Positions 55,151-64,000 of a DNA stretch of 64,000 nt are shown here, one piece after another. Under the pieces are notes generated by a model, which was not told the DNA's origin, made no database searches, and saw only the letters and a program-made list of their open reading frames with translations. The stretch is from Lolium rigidum. Lineage: Eukaryota > Streptophyta > Magnoliopsida > Poales > Poaceae. The number at the start of each line of letters is the position of its first letter. Position 1 is the first letter of the stretch. Position numbers and translations under genes: made by a program. The stretch spans positions 328,769,090-328,833,089 of the forward strand of contig NC_061514.1 of assembly GCF_022539505.1 (NCBI RefSeq). Direction: 5' to 3'.

Positions 55151-55924
55151 GTGTCCCCCGAAGAAATGCTAAACGGACCGTGCCAGATGCACTTTTTCCT
55201 CGACGACAACGGGAAAAGACGGTCGGGGCACCTGCGAGAAGACCGTCGAAATTTTCGGGCAATGTTCGGATATGCGAAAACGCTCACGCTCGAGCAGCAC
55301 GAGAGAAATCCTCGGGAGCCCGGGAGCGAAGTTCACCTACCGCCACCTCCCGCGATTACGGACGACAATCGGCATCGGCTCGGAATAGCGGCAGCACCTC
55401 CACCACCACCTTATGTCGATCCTAACTCAAACGGAGCGGTGTCGATGATTCAGAAGGGAAGGCCGTCCAACGTAACTCAAAAAGTAATCTCGAGACAGGT
55501 ATTCATGGCAGAGAAAATGCCTCCACCAACAGTTGAGTACCTCAATTGGTCAGGGCAAGACATCGGCTTCACCATAGCGGATCATCCGCAGCAAGTTCCT
55601 CGACCAGGGCAATCAGCACTTATTCTGCCAGCAGTTATTGCGGGCTTTGATGTTTCTCGAGTATTCATAGATGGTGGCAGCAGCTTAAACCTTATGTATG
55701 CGGATACATTGAGGAAGATGAACATATCCTTAGCAAACCTGAAGCCAACGGACACAAGGTTCCACGGCATCACACCAGAGAAACCAAGTTACCCATTGGG
55801 GAAGATCAACCTCGACGTTCGGTTTGGAACCCGAGAAAATTATAGAATCGAGAAACCGGAGTTTGAAGTCGTGGATTTTCCATCGCAGATACCACGCTTT
55901 GTTAGGACGACCAGCATATGCTAG
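55151..55924 (+). pseudogene. Tat gag C-terminus and aspartic protease
   Basis: A 257-residue frame starts within gag ('MHFFLDDNGKRRSGHLREDR'), crosses a Pro-rich linker and contains the protease: 'FIDGGSSLNLMYADTL' with catalytic Asp-Gly-Gly-Ser (the Tat variant of DSGA) and a later 'FHGITPEKPSYPLGKI'. The usual end of the domain falls in another frame after about 55860. Confidence 0.75.
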
Positions 55925-56239
55925 ATTTATGGCAGTACCACACTATACATACCTGTTGTGGAGATTGCCCGGACCCAAGGGACCAATCACAGTCAAGGGG
56001 AGCTTCGCCTTAGCTGATAAGTGCGACAAGGATTTCCATCGGTTATCAGAAACTTTCGGGATGCAAGCTGAGTATTTGGCGTCGAAAAGTATGACTGATT
56101 ACGACGTACGCGGACGTTGGAAGGCCAAATAAAGAATCAACTTTCAATACGGAGAAAAATTCTAAGGAGGTGCAGATTCACCCGACAGACCCGAAAAAGA
56201 CGACATCTATTGCAAACAACATGGATATCGCATAGGAAA

Positions 56240-57141
56240 GTGCGCTCGTCGAGTTCCTCCGTGAGAACTGGAAAATCTTCGCATGGTGTCCAGCTGACAT
56301 GCCAGGAGTACCCAGGGAACTTGCCGAGCACCACCTAAATTTGGATCCATCAGCGAGACCAATCAAACAACCTTTGCGGCGTTTTTCGGAACCAAACCGC
56401 AAAGCTATGCTGTCAGAAATCAACCGACTACAAGAAGCTGGTTTTATCAAAGAGATATTCACAGAAGCCACATGGGTAGCAAATCCCGTAATGGTGCCGA
56501 AGAAAAACACTAAGGTCCTTCGCATGTGCGTCGACTTTACGTGTCTCGACAAACATTGTCCAAAGGATCACTTCCCCCTCCCGAGGATCGATCAAATTAT
56601 CGACTCCACGGCTGGATGCGAACGTCTTTCCTTCCTGGACGCGTATTCTGTTATAACCGGATCAGGTTAAAAGAAGAAGATGAAGTAAAGACTGCGTTCA
56701 TTACACCTTATGGCGTGTTTTGTTACGGAACAATGCCCTTTGGTCTAAAAAACGCGGGAGCAACGTATCGAGAGGATGATGCAGAAGTGTTTGGCGACAC
56801 AGATTGGGAAAAACGTGCAAGTGTACATCGACGACGTCGTCATAACATCAAAAGAAGGATCAACACTGATAGAGGACCTCAAGGAAACGTTCGACAACCT
56901 CAACAAATTCTGTCTGAAGTTGAACCCGACGAAGTGTTCCTTTGGTGTCCCAGCAGGAGAACTCTTGGGATTTCTAGTCTCAGCAAGAGGGATTGAAGCA
57001 AATCCCGATAAAATACAAGCTATCGTAACAATGAGAAAGCCAACAAAGTTGAAAGAGATACAACAGCTAACTGGGCGAGTCGCAGCTTTAAGCAGATTCG
57101 TCGCCAGGCTAGGAGAAAAGCGTTACCATTCTACGCTTTGA
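56240..57141 (+). pseudogene. Tat reverse transcriptase (split)
   Basis: Fingers and the first palm part are encoded at 56299-56670 ('NPVMVPKKNTKVLRMCVDF', 'DHFPLPRIDQIIDSTAG', 'LSFLDAYS'). The middle continues in another frame (56670-56770: 'VKTAFITPYGVFCYGTMPFG'), and the catalytic YIDD is at 56824-56835 in the frame 56776-57141 ('FGVPAGELLGFLVSARGIE'). Each part is clear RT but at least two frameshifts separate them. Confidence 0.85.
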
Positions 57142-58478
57142 TAAAACAAGGAGACAAATTCCAGTGGAACGAGGAAGCCGACAGAGCTTTCGAAGATTTG
57201 AAGCGCAAAATCTCGACACCACCAATCTTGGTGGCACCGAAGGAAAAAGAACCTCTCCTGCTATATATCGCAGCAACGCCCCAAGTGGTAAGCACGGCGC
57301 TGGTTGTCGAAAGAGAAGAAGAAGGAAAACTCCACGGAGTACAGAGGCCAGTCTACTTCGTCAGCGAAGTTTTATCGCCGTCAAAACAAAGGTACCCTCG
57401 GTACCGTAAGCTAGCATACGGAGTGTTCACAACAACACGAAAATTGCGCCACTATTTTTCGGCACACCCGATCATAGTGGTCAATGAGGCTCCTTTGTCA
57501 AATATACTGAACAATCCAGAAGCTACGGGTCGTGTCTCCCTTTGGGGAATAGAACTTTCCCCTCGGGACATCACGTATGAAAAAAGAAAAGCAATCAAGT
57601 CGCAAGTTTTGCCGGACTTCATCGCAGAATGGATGGAGCTGCAGAACACAGGACCCCCAGACCTGTCGAGAACTTGGACCATGAATTTTGACGGGTCCAA
57701 GAGAGTAGAAGGAGCTGGTGCAGGAGTAATACTTATATCACCTGAAGGCGACAAATTGAAGTATATCCTTCGGATGACGTTCCCTAACGCATCTAACAAT
57801 GAAGCAGAATATGAAGCCCTCATACACGGGATGAAGATGGAAAAAGCATGCGGTGCAACTCGACTAAAAATCTTTGGCGACTCACAATTGGTGGCCCAGC
57901 AAGTTATGAACCAATGTGATGCGATCAATGATAGCATGGTAGCATACAAGGAGGTGTACAATGAACTCGAGAAGTTATTCGATGGATGCGAGGTAAACCA
58001 CATCGATAGATTGAGCAACGATGAAGCCGACGTCCTCGCAAACATCGGGTCGCGAGTGCCTCCCGGTCCCGCCAGGAGTGTTTTGGGAAGAAATATCGGA
58101 GAGATCTACAAAGTCAAAAAAGGTGCAGAAGAAAAGAAAAACTTCGACACCCCTCGCGAAACCACGGAGGATGAAGATGAACAAGAGCTTGTGATGATGG
58201 TACAGGTTCCTTGGATGCAAGCATATGTATCATACATCCTGAGGAAAGAAATACCCGACGATCCGGTTGAAGCAAGGCGAGTAATTCGACGGTCTAAAGC
58301 TTTCACGGTGATCAAAGGAGAACTGTACAAGCGAAATATTTCAGGTGTTCTGCAAAGATGTGTAACACCCGAAGAAGGAAGAGTAATTCTGAAGGATGTG
58401 CACGAAGGAATATGCGGCCACCACGCGAGTAGTCGAGCCATCGCAGCCAAGGTTTTCGGGCAGGATTCTACCGGTTGA
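57138..58478 (+). CDS. Tat dual RNase H region and start of integrase (long open frame)
   Basis: This 446-residue frame is the longest intact part of the sense pol. It holds the RT-connection/RNase H module ('KQRYPRYRKLAYGVFTTTRK') and then, from about residue 188, a second, archaeal-type RNase H (WTMNFDGSKRVEGAGAGVIL, 'NNEAEYEALIHGMK', 'IFGDSQLVAQQV') with its Asp, Glu and Asp. The end carries the first part of the integrase zinc-binding domain ('HEGICGHHASSRAIAAKV'). The frame then shifts near 58455 into the integrase frame. The second RNase H is diagnostic for the Tat group. Confidence 0.85.
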   Translation: MIKQGDKFQWNEEADRAFEDLKRKISTPPILVAPKEKEPLLLYIAATPQVVSTALVVEREEEGKLHGVQRPVYFVSEVLSPSKQRYPRYRKLAYGVFTTTRKLRHYFSAHPIIVVNEAPLSNILNNPEATGRVSLWGIELSPRDITYEKRKAIKSQVLPDFIAEWMELQNTGPPDLSRTWTMNFDGSKRVEGAGAGVILISPEGDKLKYILRMTFPNASNNEAEYEALIHGMKMEKACGATRLKIFGDSQLVAQQVMNQCDAINDSMVAYKEVYNELEKLFDGCEVNHIDRLSNDEADVLANIGSRVPPGPARSVLGRNIGEIYKVKKGAEEKKNFDTPRETTEDEDEQELVMMVQVPWMQAYVSYILRKEIPDDPVEARRVIRRSKAFTVIKGELYKRNISGVLQRCVTPEEGRVILKDVHEGICGHHASSRAIAAKVFGQDSTG

Positions 58479-59587
58479 CGGCAATCGAGGACGCCAAAGA
58501 AATAGTAAGGACTTGCGATGCGTGTCAAAGGTTCGCCGCAAAACCACACTCTCCAGCAGCAGAACTAGCACCAATACCTTTGTCGTGGCCCTTTGCACAA
58601 TGGGGACTCGATATGGTGGGCAAGTTACACAAATCATGGCCAGGAGGAAAGGAATACATGCTAGTAGCTGTCGACAAATTTACAAAATGGATAGAAGCGA
58701 AGCCGATAAATTCACCAGATGGAGCATCCGCAGTAAAATTCATAAAAGGCCTCGTCTTCAGATTTGGAGTGCCTCATAGCATCGTCGCGGACAATGGCAG
58801 TAACTTTACATCCAACGAATTCAAAGATTACTGCAAAGAAGTGGGTATTAAGCTGCACTTTGCGTCAGTTGCACATCCTCAAACCAACGGGCAGGTCGAG
58901 AAAGCCAATGGCATTATCTGCAATGGCATCAAGAAACGCTTGTTGGGACCACTAGAAAAAGCTCGACATACCTGGCCTGAAGAACTACCAAGTGTGTTGT
59001 GGAGCATCCGAACAACACCAAATACGGCGACACAAGAAACCCCATTTTTTCCGGTCCATGGCGCGGAGGCGATACTACCAATAGAAATAGAGCACGACTC
59101 CCCGAGAGTCACAGCGTATGATGAAGAAGCTTCAAGGACAGCATTGGAAGACGACATAGACGCACTCGACGAAGCTCGAGACGAAGTATTATCAAGAGTC
59201 ACCAAATATCAACAGGACTTGAAGAATTACCACAGTCGACGTTTGCGGCCAAGATCCTTTCAAGTGGGAGATTTAGTTCTTCGGCTCACGCAAAAAAGTC
59301 ATGAAAAACTCGAGTCACCATGGCTTGGTCCCTATATCGTCACGGAAGTAATCGGAGGAGGAGCATACGAGGATAAAGGACAAGAAGACGAGGGTGGAGG
59401 AGCAAAACCCTTGGAACGTGGCGCAACTCAGGCGGTTCTACGCCTAGAGCTAAAATATAGTCCTTGTAAAAACTTCAATGTATTGAAACGCCCACGAGTT
59501 TTCAAACGCACTCTTTTCCTTTTTCGGGGCACCGAGTGGGGCCGGGAAAGGTTTTTAATGAGGCGGGCTCGTGGTGCTGCAATATAA
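58475..59587 (+). CDS. Tat integrase
   Basis: A 370-residue frame with the second half of the zinc motif (CDACQRF), the catalytic core with Asp in WGLDMVG, Asp in VADNGSNF and Glu in NGQVEKANG, and a C-terminal domain with 'SRRLRPRSFQVGDLVLR' and 'LGPYIVTEVIGGGAYE'. It inserts element cDNA into the genome in the intact relatives. The tail after about residue 290 may be in a shifted frame (expected 'PWNVAQLR' lies in another frame near 59408). Confidence 0.85.
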   Translation: MTAIEDAKEIVRTCDACQRFAAKPHSPAAELAPIPLSWPFAQWGLDMVGKLHKSWPGGKEYMLVAVDKFTKWIEAKPINSPDGASAVKFIKGLVFRFGVPHSIVADNGSNFTSNEFKDYCKEVGIKLHFASVAHPQTNGQVEKANGIICNGIKKRLLGPLEKARHTWPEELPSVLWSIRTTPNTATQETPFFPVHGAEAILPIEIEHDSPRVTAYDEEASRTALEDDIDALDEARDEVLSRVTKYQQDLKNYHSRRLRPRSFQVGDLVLRLTQKSHEKLESPWLGPYIVTEVIGGGAYEDKGQEDEGGGAKPLERGATQAVLRLELKYSPCKNFNVLKRPRVFKRTLFLFRGTEWGRERFLMRRARGAAI

Positions 59588-60047
59588 TAAAGATAGTGGA
59601 GATATACTTCTTATTTTTCGACACGCTCGGGGGCTCAACGCCCAAGTCTCAAAATACGTACAATATAGATTCACTGAAATATTTTGCCTTGGTACATCAA
59701 TACCTCGCCAAATATAAAAATCGGAAGCCAGCAATCATAAATATAGTGTACACATCAAAAATCTTAAGTGCTTTGGTCTAAAAACCTCGCAATATAAATA
59801 TAGAACTTCGACATCAAAGATACTCGAAGATTGGCAATCCATCCAAGGGAAAAACAAGGATGTCTTATTACAACAGAAAAGATAGATTTCAAGGAGAAAA
59901 AATAGTACAACCTTCACCCAGTTAGGCTCGGGGGCTTCAACAACATAGAGGGCCTCGGCAATAAACAATAAATTCCTTCGGAAATATAAAAAAAAGAGGA
60001 GGGAAATCAAAAAAGAGTGAGATACAAGGTTTCCAATATAATACAAG
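59588..60047. other. Spacer between sense pol and antisense gene
   Basis: AT-rich, no coding sequence. It would hold the 3' ends of two convergent transcripts. GCTCGGGGGCT occurs in both orientations or repeats here (about 59629 and 59928). Confidence 0.5.
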
Positions 60048-63000
60048 TCAGTTAAATCCCAAGATATTATCTATGGACAAGCTTCTGGTTGTTTTATGTT
60101 CAGCATAAGAACCCTTGATAAAGAACTTTGAGTCCATCCGAAGAAGTTCATCTATCATCGACTCGGCCACGGGAGCTACCATCGCATCGATTGAGTCAAT
60201 ATCATTTTTCCGACGCGTTTTCTTGGCCAGGCAACCAGCAACAATCTTCGTCAGGTCCAACTTTGGATAACAGATGTTTATCATAATCATGGCAAATCTC
60301 GCTCCAGCAGTGAGTTGAGCCCGCACAAAGTTATGAATGCGGGGAGCATCTCTGAATACCTCCAATAATTCGGGAAGAGTTTTTGGAACCTCGTTTCGCG
60401 GAAATAGATTCCTATAGACAAGGGTTAATGTCGCCGTGCAAAAGCTGAGAAAATCGCGCACTTGGCAAGCACGATCTTGGAACCTAACAATTTGTTGGGT
60501 TCGTTCAGGAGTGGCCCAGAACAAACAGCCATGATTAAGGGAAAGATTGACAAGAAGATTTGTTCTCTCATTCACTCTCTGATCTTCGGCAGCAGAATCA
60601 AGAACTGAGCCTGTTAAAGCGACAGGGCAAGAAATTGGAAGAAAGGCACAGCAAAATAAAGAGAATGGATCATAAGATCGCAAAAACGTACCTAACATAT
60701 CTGTGATAGCTTCCAGCGTTAGCTCAAGCATACTATTTTCTCGGGTTGTGGCTCCCTTTGCTTCCAATACAGCAGCATCCTTAGCAGCCATAGCTTCTTT
60801 GGCTTGATGAAGAGCAAGTTTTTCTCCTTCAGATGCTTTCCGAGATTGCTCCATCATGGCCAACGTCTGTTTCTTCATAGATTGAAGTTGTTGTCGAAGT
60901 TCTTGCAAATCTTCCGACGAATGTCCGCCTGACGAACTTTCGAGGGGATTATGGTCGACTGGTACTTTCTTCGAGAAGGAAGATGCAGGTGAAGCAGCGG
61001 CAGAGCAAGGAGTGGTCGAGTAATTGTCAAATATTAACTGGAAAAGAAAGGCCCAGGATCAATGAAAAGCACGAAGAGGAATTTCATTACTTTCTAGAAA
61101 ATTTACACGGACATTACAAAAGGAAGTTCTCCAGGGGGACTAACAGAGTAATTGTCGCCAAGGCTAAAATGGCGACAAGAGCAAAAGACGAGAGAAAGAA
61201 AAAACAAGGAGGCATGCAACTAGACCTCCGGCCTCGAGGAACTAGGAGTCGAAGCTGGCTTGATCCCGAGATACGCCAAGATCTTCTTCGTGTTGGGCTT
61301 GGCCGCCTTAATCAACGACCTCCATCTCGACTGCTCTATCTGATCGGTGTCGCCAACTTTCATCCAATCAAGCGTCTGTTGGCTGTCAGCAACAAGGGCA
61401 ACAGTGTTTTCGACAGCAACCTTCATATTTTCTTGACGCATCTTCAGTCCAAGGTCTTCGATGAATTGAAAAGCTTGGCAAGGGCAAGGAAATTCGAAGG
61501 TTCCTCTTTCTTCGGGAAGAAGTAGGGGAACAACGCCGACAAACCTGCACTAGCATTTGCCACGCCTTCACGAATTTCGCGCCCATGAAACTCCAGAAGA
61601 GAAAGTGCGTCAAGGAGAGGGTCATTGACGGGATTCTCCAGATCAAAATCTTGGTTTGTTTGGGCTGCCACACGAGACAAAACATTAGTCGAAAATCAAG
61701 AAACAGGAAGTACAATAAAATAGAAAGGATTGATAATATTACTAAGAGTACGTCGACTTTGTGACTTCAGACGCTTGAGGATCCCTTGTTCACGAGCAGC
61801 TTGTGCAGCTTTCTGCTCGTCTAAAGCAGATTCAGCATCTTTAAGCCTTTTCTGCAGTTCCTCGACACTAGCAGCCTTTGCTTTGGCATCATCAGCCTCG
61901 GCTTTAGCTTCGCTAGCAACAAGTTCGGCTTTCTTGCGAGCCGCCTCACTTTGCTCCAGTTTGTGAGCAAGTGCGTCGGCACGCTTACTGGCCTCTCGCA
62001 AGTTTCTCTATCAAGATAAAAAAGGGGGAGAAAAAATCAATAAATCGCGACAAACAAAAAGGAGCAAAATCAAGGAAGAACGGCAAATATAGAGGTTATT
62101 ACCTTCGGTTCTGCTGGCATACTCGCGGTACCCAATAAACTGGGATCCGATGCGGATAAGATCTTTGATCATGGGCTGTCGAAGAAGAAAGACGTAAGAG
62201 AAAACATCGGCATTAAAAAAAAGTGCGGACCTAAAAAAGAAAAATAGAGGAAATATAGATATCGACAAACTTACATCATCCAAGAGCTGCGACGAAGAGC
62301 TGCTCAATTGAGGAGGAGGCTCAATGATCATTTCAACCCTTGCCCTTTTTGGTGAAGGGACAAGGGGGCTAGAAGGAGGAGTAGATGTATCAACATTTTG
62401 TTGAGGAGGCGATGATTCTTCTCCTTCAACGGGCTTCTCCGAAATAACTAAAGTATGTGACGTGCTCGTCCGAGGAGCTACGTCACGAGTTGGTACTTCT
62501 TCCTCGTCATCACTGCAAGCAAGGATCAATAGCATAAAAAGCAAGACAAGGAAAAAACTTCGACTACAGAAATGAGGGGAAATCAAGGTAACTTACGAGC
62601 TGACGAGGGATTCAATATAAGGATCATAAGCTGCCTTCGGATGAGAAGGAACAACTTCTTCGGCTTTGGATGTGCCGGAATCTTCGACATCGTTCCTCTT
62701 CCTTTTCCTTTGTGGGGAAACAGCGAGAGGAGGAGATTGGACTGACGTAGTGTCCTCGGAAGATCCCGCAGATTTTCGAGAATCCACGGGATCATTCACA
62801 AAGGATGGAGCTTCTTGATTGTCGTCAGTAACAATGCCCATTTCTTCGACTTCTCCATCCTCAGGAAGAGGAGGAAGGGAAGCCATAGTAGGATGATTCT
62901 GCAGGAAAATAGCGGCAAAAGGAAAAATAGAGAGATATCAATACAATGAGATGCAAGATAATTCAGAACAAGATAAAAATTCGAGAAGACAAAATACCTC

Positions 63001-63930
63001 GGGGAGAGGATTGGTGGAGCTGTATGGTTCCACGCGACAAGAGGAAGGAATAGGATCCCTCTTGCTCAGCGAGGTAATTCTTCGAATAAGCTTCTCCAAG
63101 TCCTTCACGGAAAGATCATTGGAGAGCCTATTGGCGTCATTGACACCGGAATACGTCCGTAGGGGATTTTTGCGAGCCTGAAGAGGCTGCACTCTAATCC
63201 TAAGAAAGTAGGCAGTGATTTGGACACCAGATAATTCTTTGCCTCGAGTATTTTGGAGTTGGTGAATACGAGACATAAGAGCTTCTGTCGCCTTTTTCTC
63301 TTCTTCGGAAGCTTCAGCATCCCAAGAGTAGCGGCGTTGAATTTTTGCGTTTCCGTCGAAAGGAACTATGTTGTGTTCCACGGAATTGGCACTTTCTTCG
63401 TGTATATAGAGCCACCTTTTGCGCCATCCTTGGACAGAGTCAGGAAATTTGACGTCGAAATAATCGACGTCGGTGCGGACACAGATAACAACACCACCTA
63501 TGTTGTAGGTGGCATTGTGAGCGCCATTGCGGCGGAGGCAGAAAATGTGTTTCCAAAGAGCCCAATTAGGAGCGACTCCAAGGAAGCATTCGCAAAGCGT
63601 GATAAAAATAGAAATGTGAAGGATGGAATTGGGGGTCAGCTGGTGCAGCTGAATTCCATAGACAAAGAGAAGACCGCGGAGGAAATCATGGATTGGGGTA
63701 GAAAGGCCGCGGATGAGATGATCAACGAAACTAACCCGGTACTCCATTGGAGGCTTGGGGTAGCTTTCTTCGCTGGGAAAACGGATGGCGTCTTCCTTCT
63801 TCATTAGGCCAAGCCTCTTCAGCATATTGACATCTCGATTGGAGATTTTGGATCTCTCCCACTCAAGATCCTCAGCGGCCTTCTTGGATTCCGGAGTGCT
63901 GTGGCGGGTGAGTCGCGTACGCGGTGGCAT
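60048..63930 (-). CDS. Spliced antisense gene of the Tat element, 'putative gypsy-type transposon' domain
   Basis: The minus-strand gene starts at the ATG at 63930 (MPPRTRLTRHSTPESKKAAE). Exon 1 (63930-62998) encodes a domain like Pfam 'putative gypsy type transposon' (SYPKPPMEYRVSFVDHLIRG, 'VAPNWALWKHIFCLR'). GT-AG exons follow at 62898-62597 and 62512-62275, each joining in frame. Later exons around 62180-62100, 62001-61730 (Ala/Glu/Lys coiled coil, 'AELVASEAKAEADDAKAKAA') and 61660-61220 continue it, with one apparent one-base shift near 61440. A further coding block at 60950-60048 has a similar C-terminal domain ('RAQLTAGARFAMIMI') and may be the last exons or a second gene. Function unknown. 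Compared with the sense pol the frames are well kept. Confidence 0.65.
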
Positions 63931-64000
63931 CAACAGCACCGGAAAAGCAGTGTTCGTGCGTGCGGAAGATCAGAAAGAGTTGGGCGCAGGGGAGTTCTTG

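Larger units (their letters stand above)
52602..64000 (+). mobile_element. Tat-lineage Ty3/gypsy retrotransposon, right end outside window
   Basis: A 5' LTR ending TTGTCA at 53015 and a primer-binding site are followed by gag (53061-55000), protease, RT, two RNase H domains and integrase (to 59587) on the plus strand, then a minus-strand spliced gene (63930-60048). Dual RNase H domains and an antisense gene between pol and 3' LTR are features of the Tat group (Retand, Grande, RIRE2 and relatives). The sense frames are broken many times, so this copy is not autonomous. The left LTR edge is uncertain and the 3' LTR lies beyond 64000. Confidence 0.85.

Overview
The window is nuclear DNA of a grass, most likely a large-genome Pooideae/Triticeae species (wheat, barley or a relative). 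The evidence is nested LTR retrotransposons, a CACTA element with short subterminal repeats, a Stowaway MITE, the 3' end of an Au-like SINE, and spliced genes with GC-rich first exons. There are no operons, plasmid features or CRISPR arrays.

Layout. (1) 1-27.4 kb is repeat-dominated. A decayed Ty1/copia internal region (1-3670) is followed by a non-autonomous LTR element with one gag-like ORF. That element is split twice: by a 1.9-kb CACTA element (4355-6278, TSD ccg) carrying a captured fragment that resembles the plastid TIC236/SSG4 gene, and by a 10.4-kb minus-strand Athila-lineage Ty3/gypsy element (7008-17378). An LTR-like fragment and about 5.7 kb of AT-rich DNA follow. The AT-rich DNA holds diverged repeat blocks, a hairpin-bearing repeat and a 99-bp tandem array. 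(2) 27.4-49.1 kb is a small gene island. It holds a 15-exon nucleotidyltransferase of the poly(A)-polymerase/OAS1 type (28256-35010, +), the gene for the 32-kDa subunit of replication protein A (41238-38243, -) and a single-exon F-box gene (47499-49127, +). Between and inside these genes lie LINE fragments, a SINE-like element, a Stowaway MITE, a tRNA-Ala-like sequence and a 2.8-kb poly(A)-tailed insertion with a 15-bp target duplication. (3) 49.1-64 kb returns to repeats: a solo gypsy LTR (50807-52404) and a Tat-lineage Ty3/gypsy element whose 5' LTR ends at 53015 and which runs off the right edge. It has a frameshifted sense gag-pol with two RNase H domains and, on the opposite strand, a multi-exon gene (63930-60048).

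The nucleotidyltransferase and RPA2 genes are convergent. RPA2 serves DNA replication and repair, and an E2F-type site lies upstream of it. The F-box protein is probably an SCF adaptor. I see no pathway joining the three. The most unusual signals are a phase-symmetric 99-bp exon amplified with its 68-bp intron in the nucleotidyltransferase gene, a 47-bp copy of outside flank just inside the 3' LTR of the Athila element, the captured gene fragment in the CACTA element, and the spliced antisense gene in the Tat element. All calls come from reading the sequence; no database search was run.
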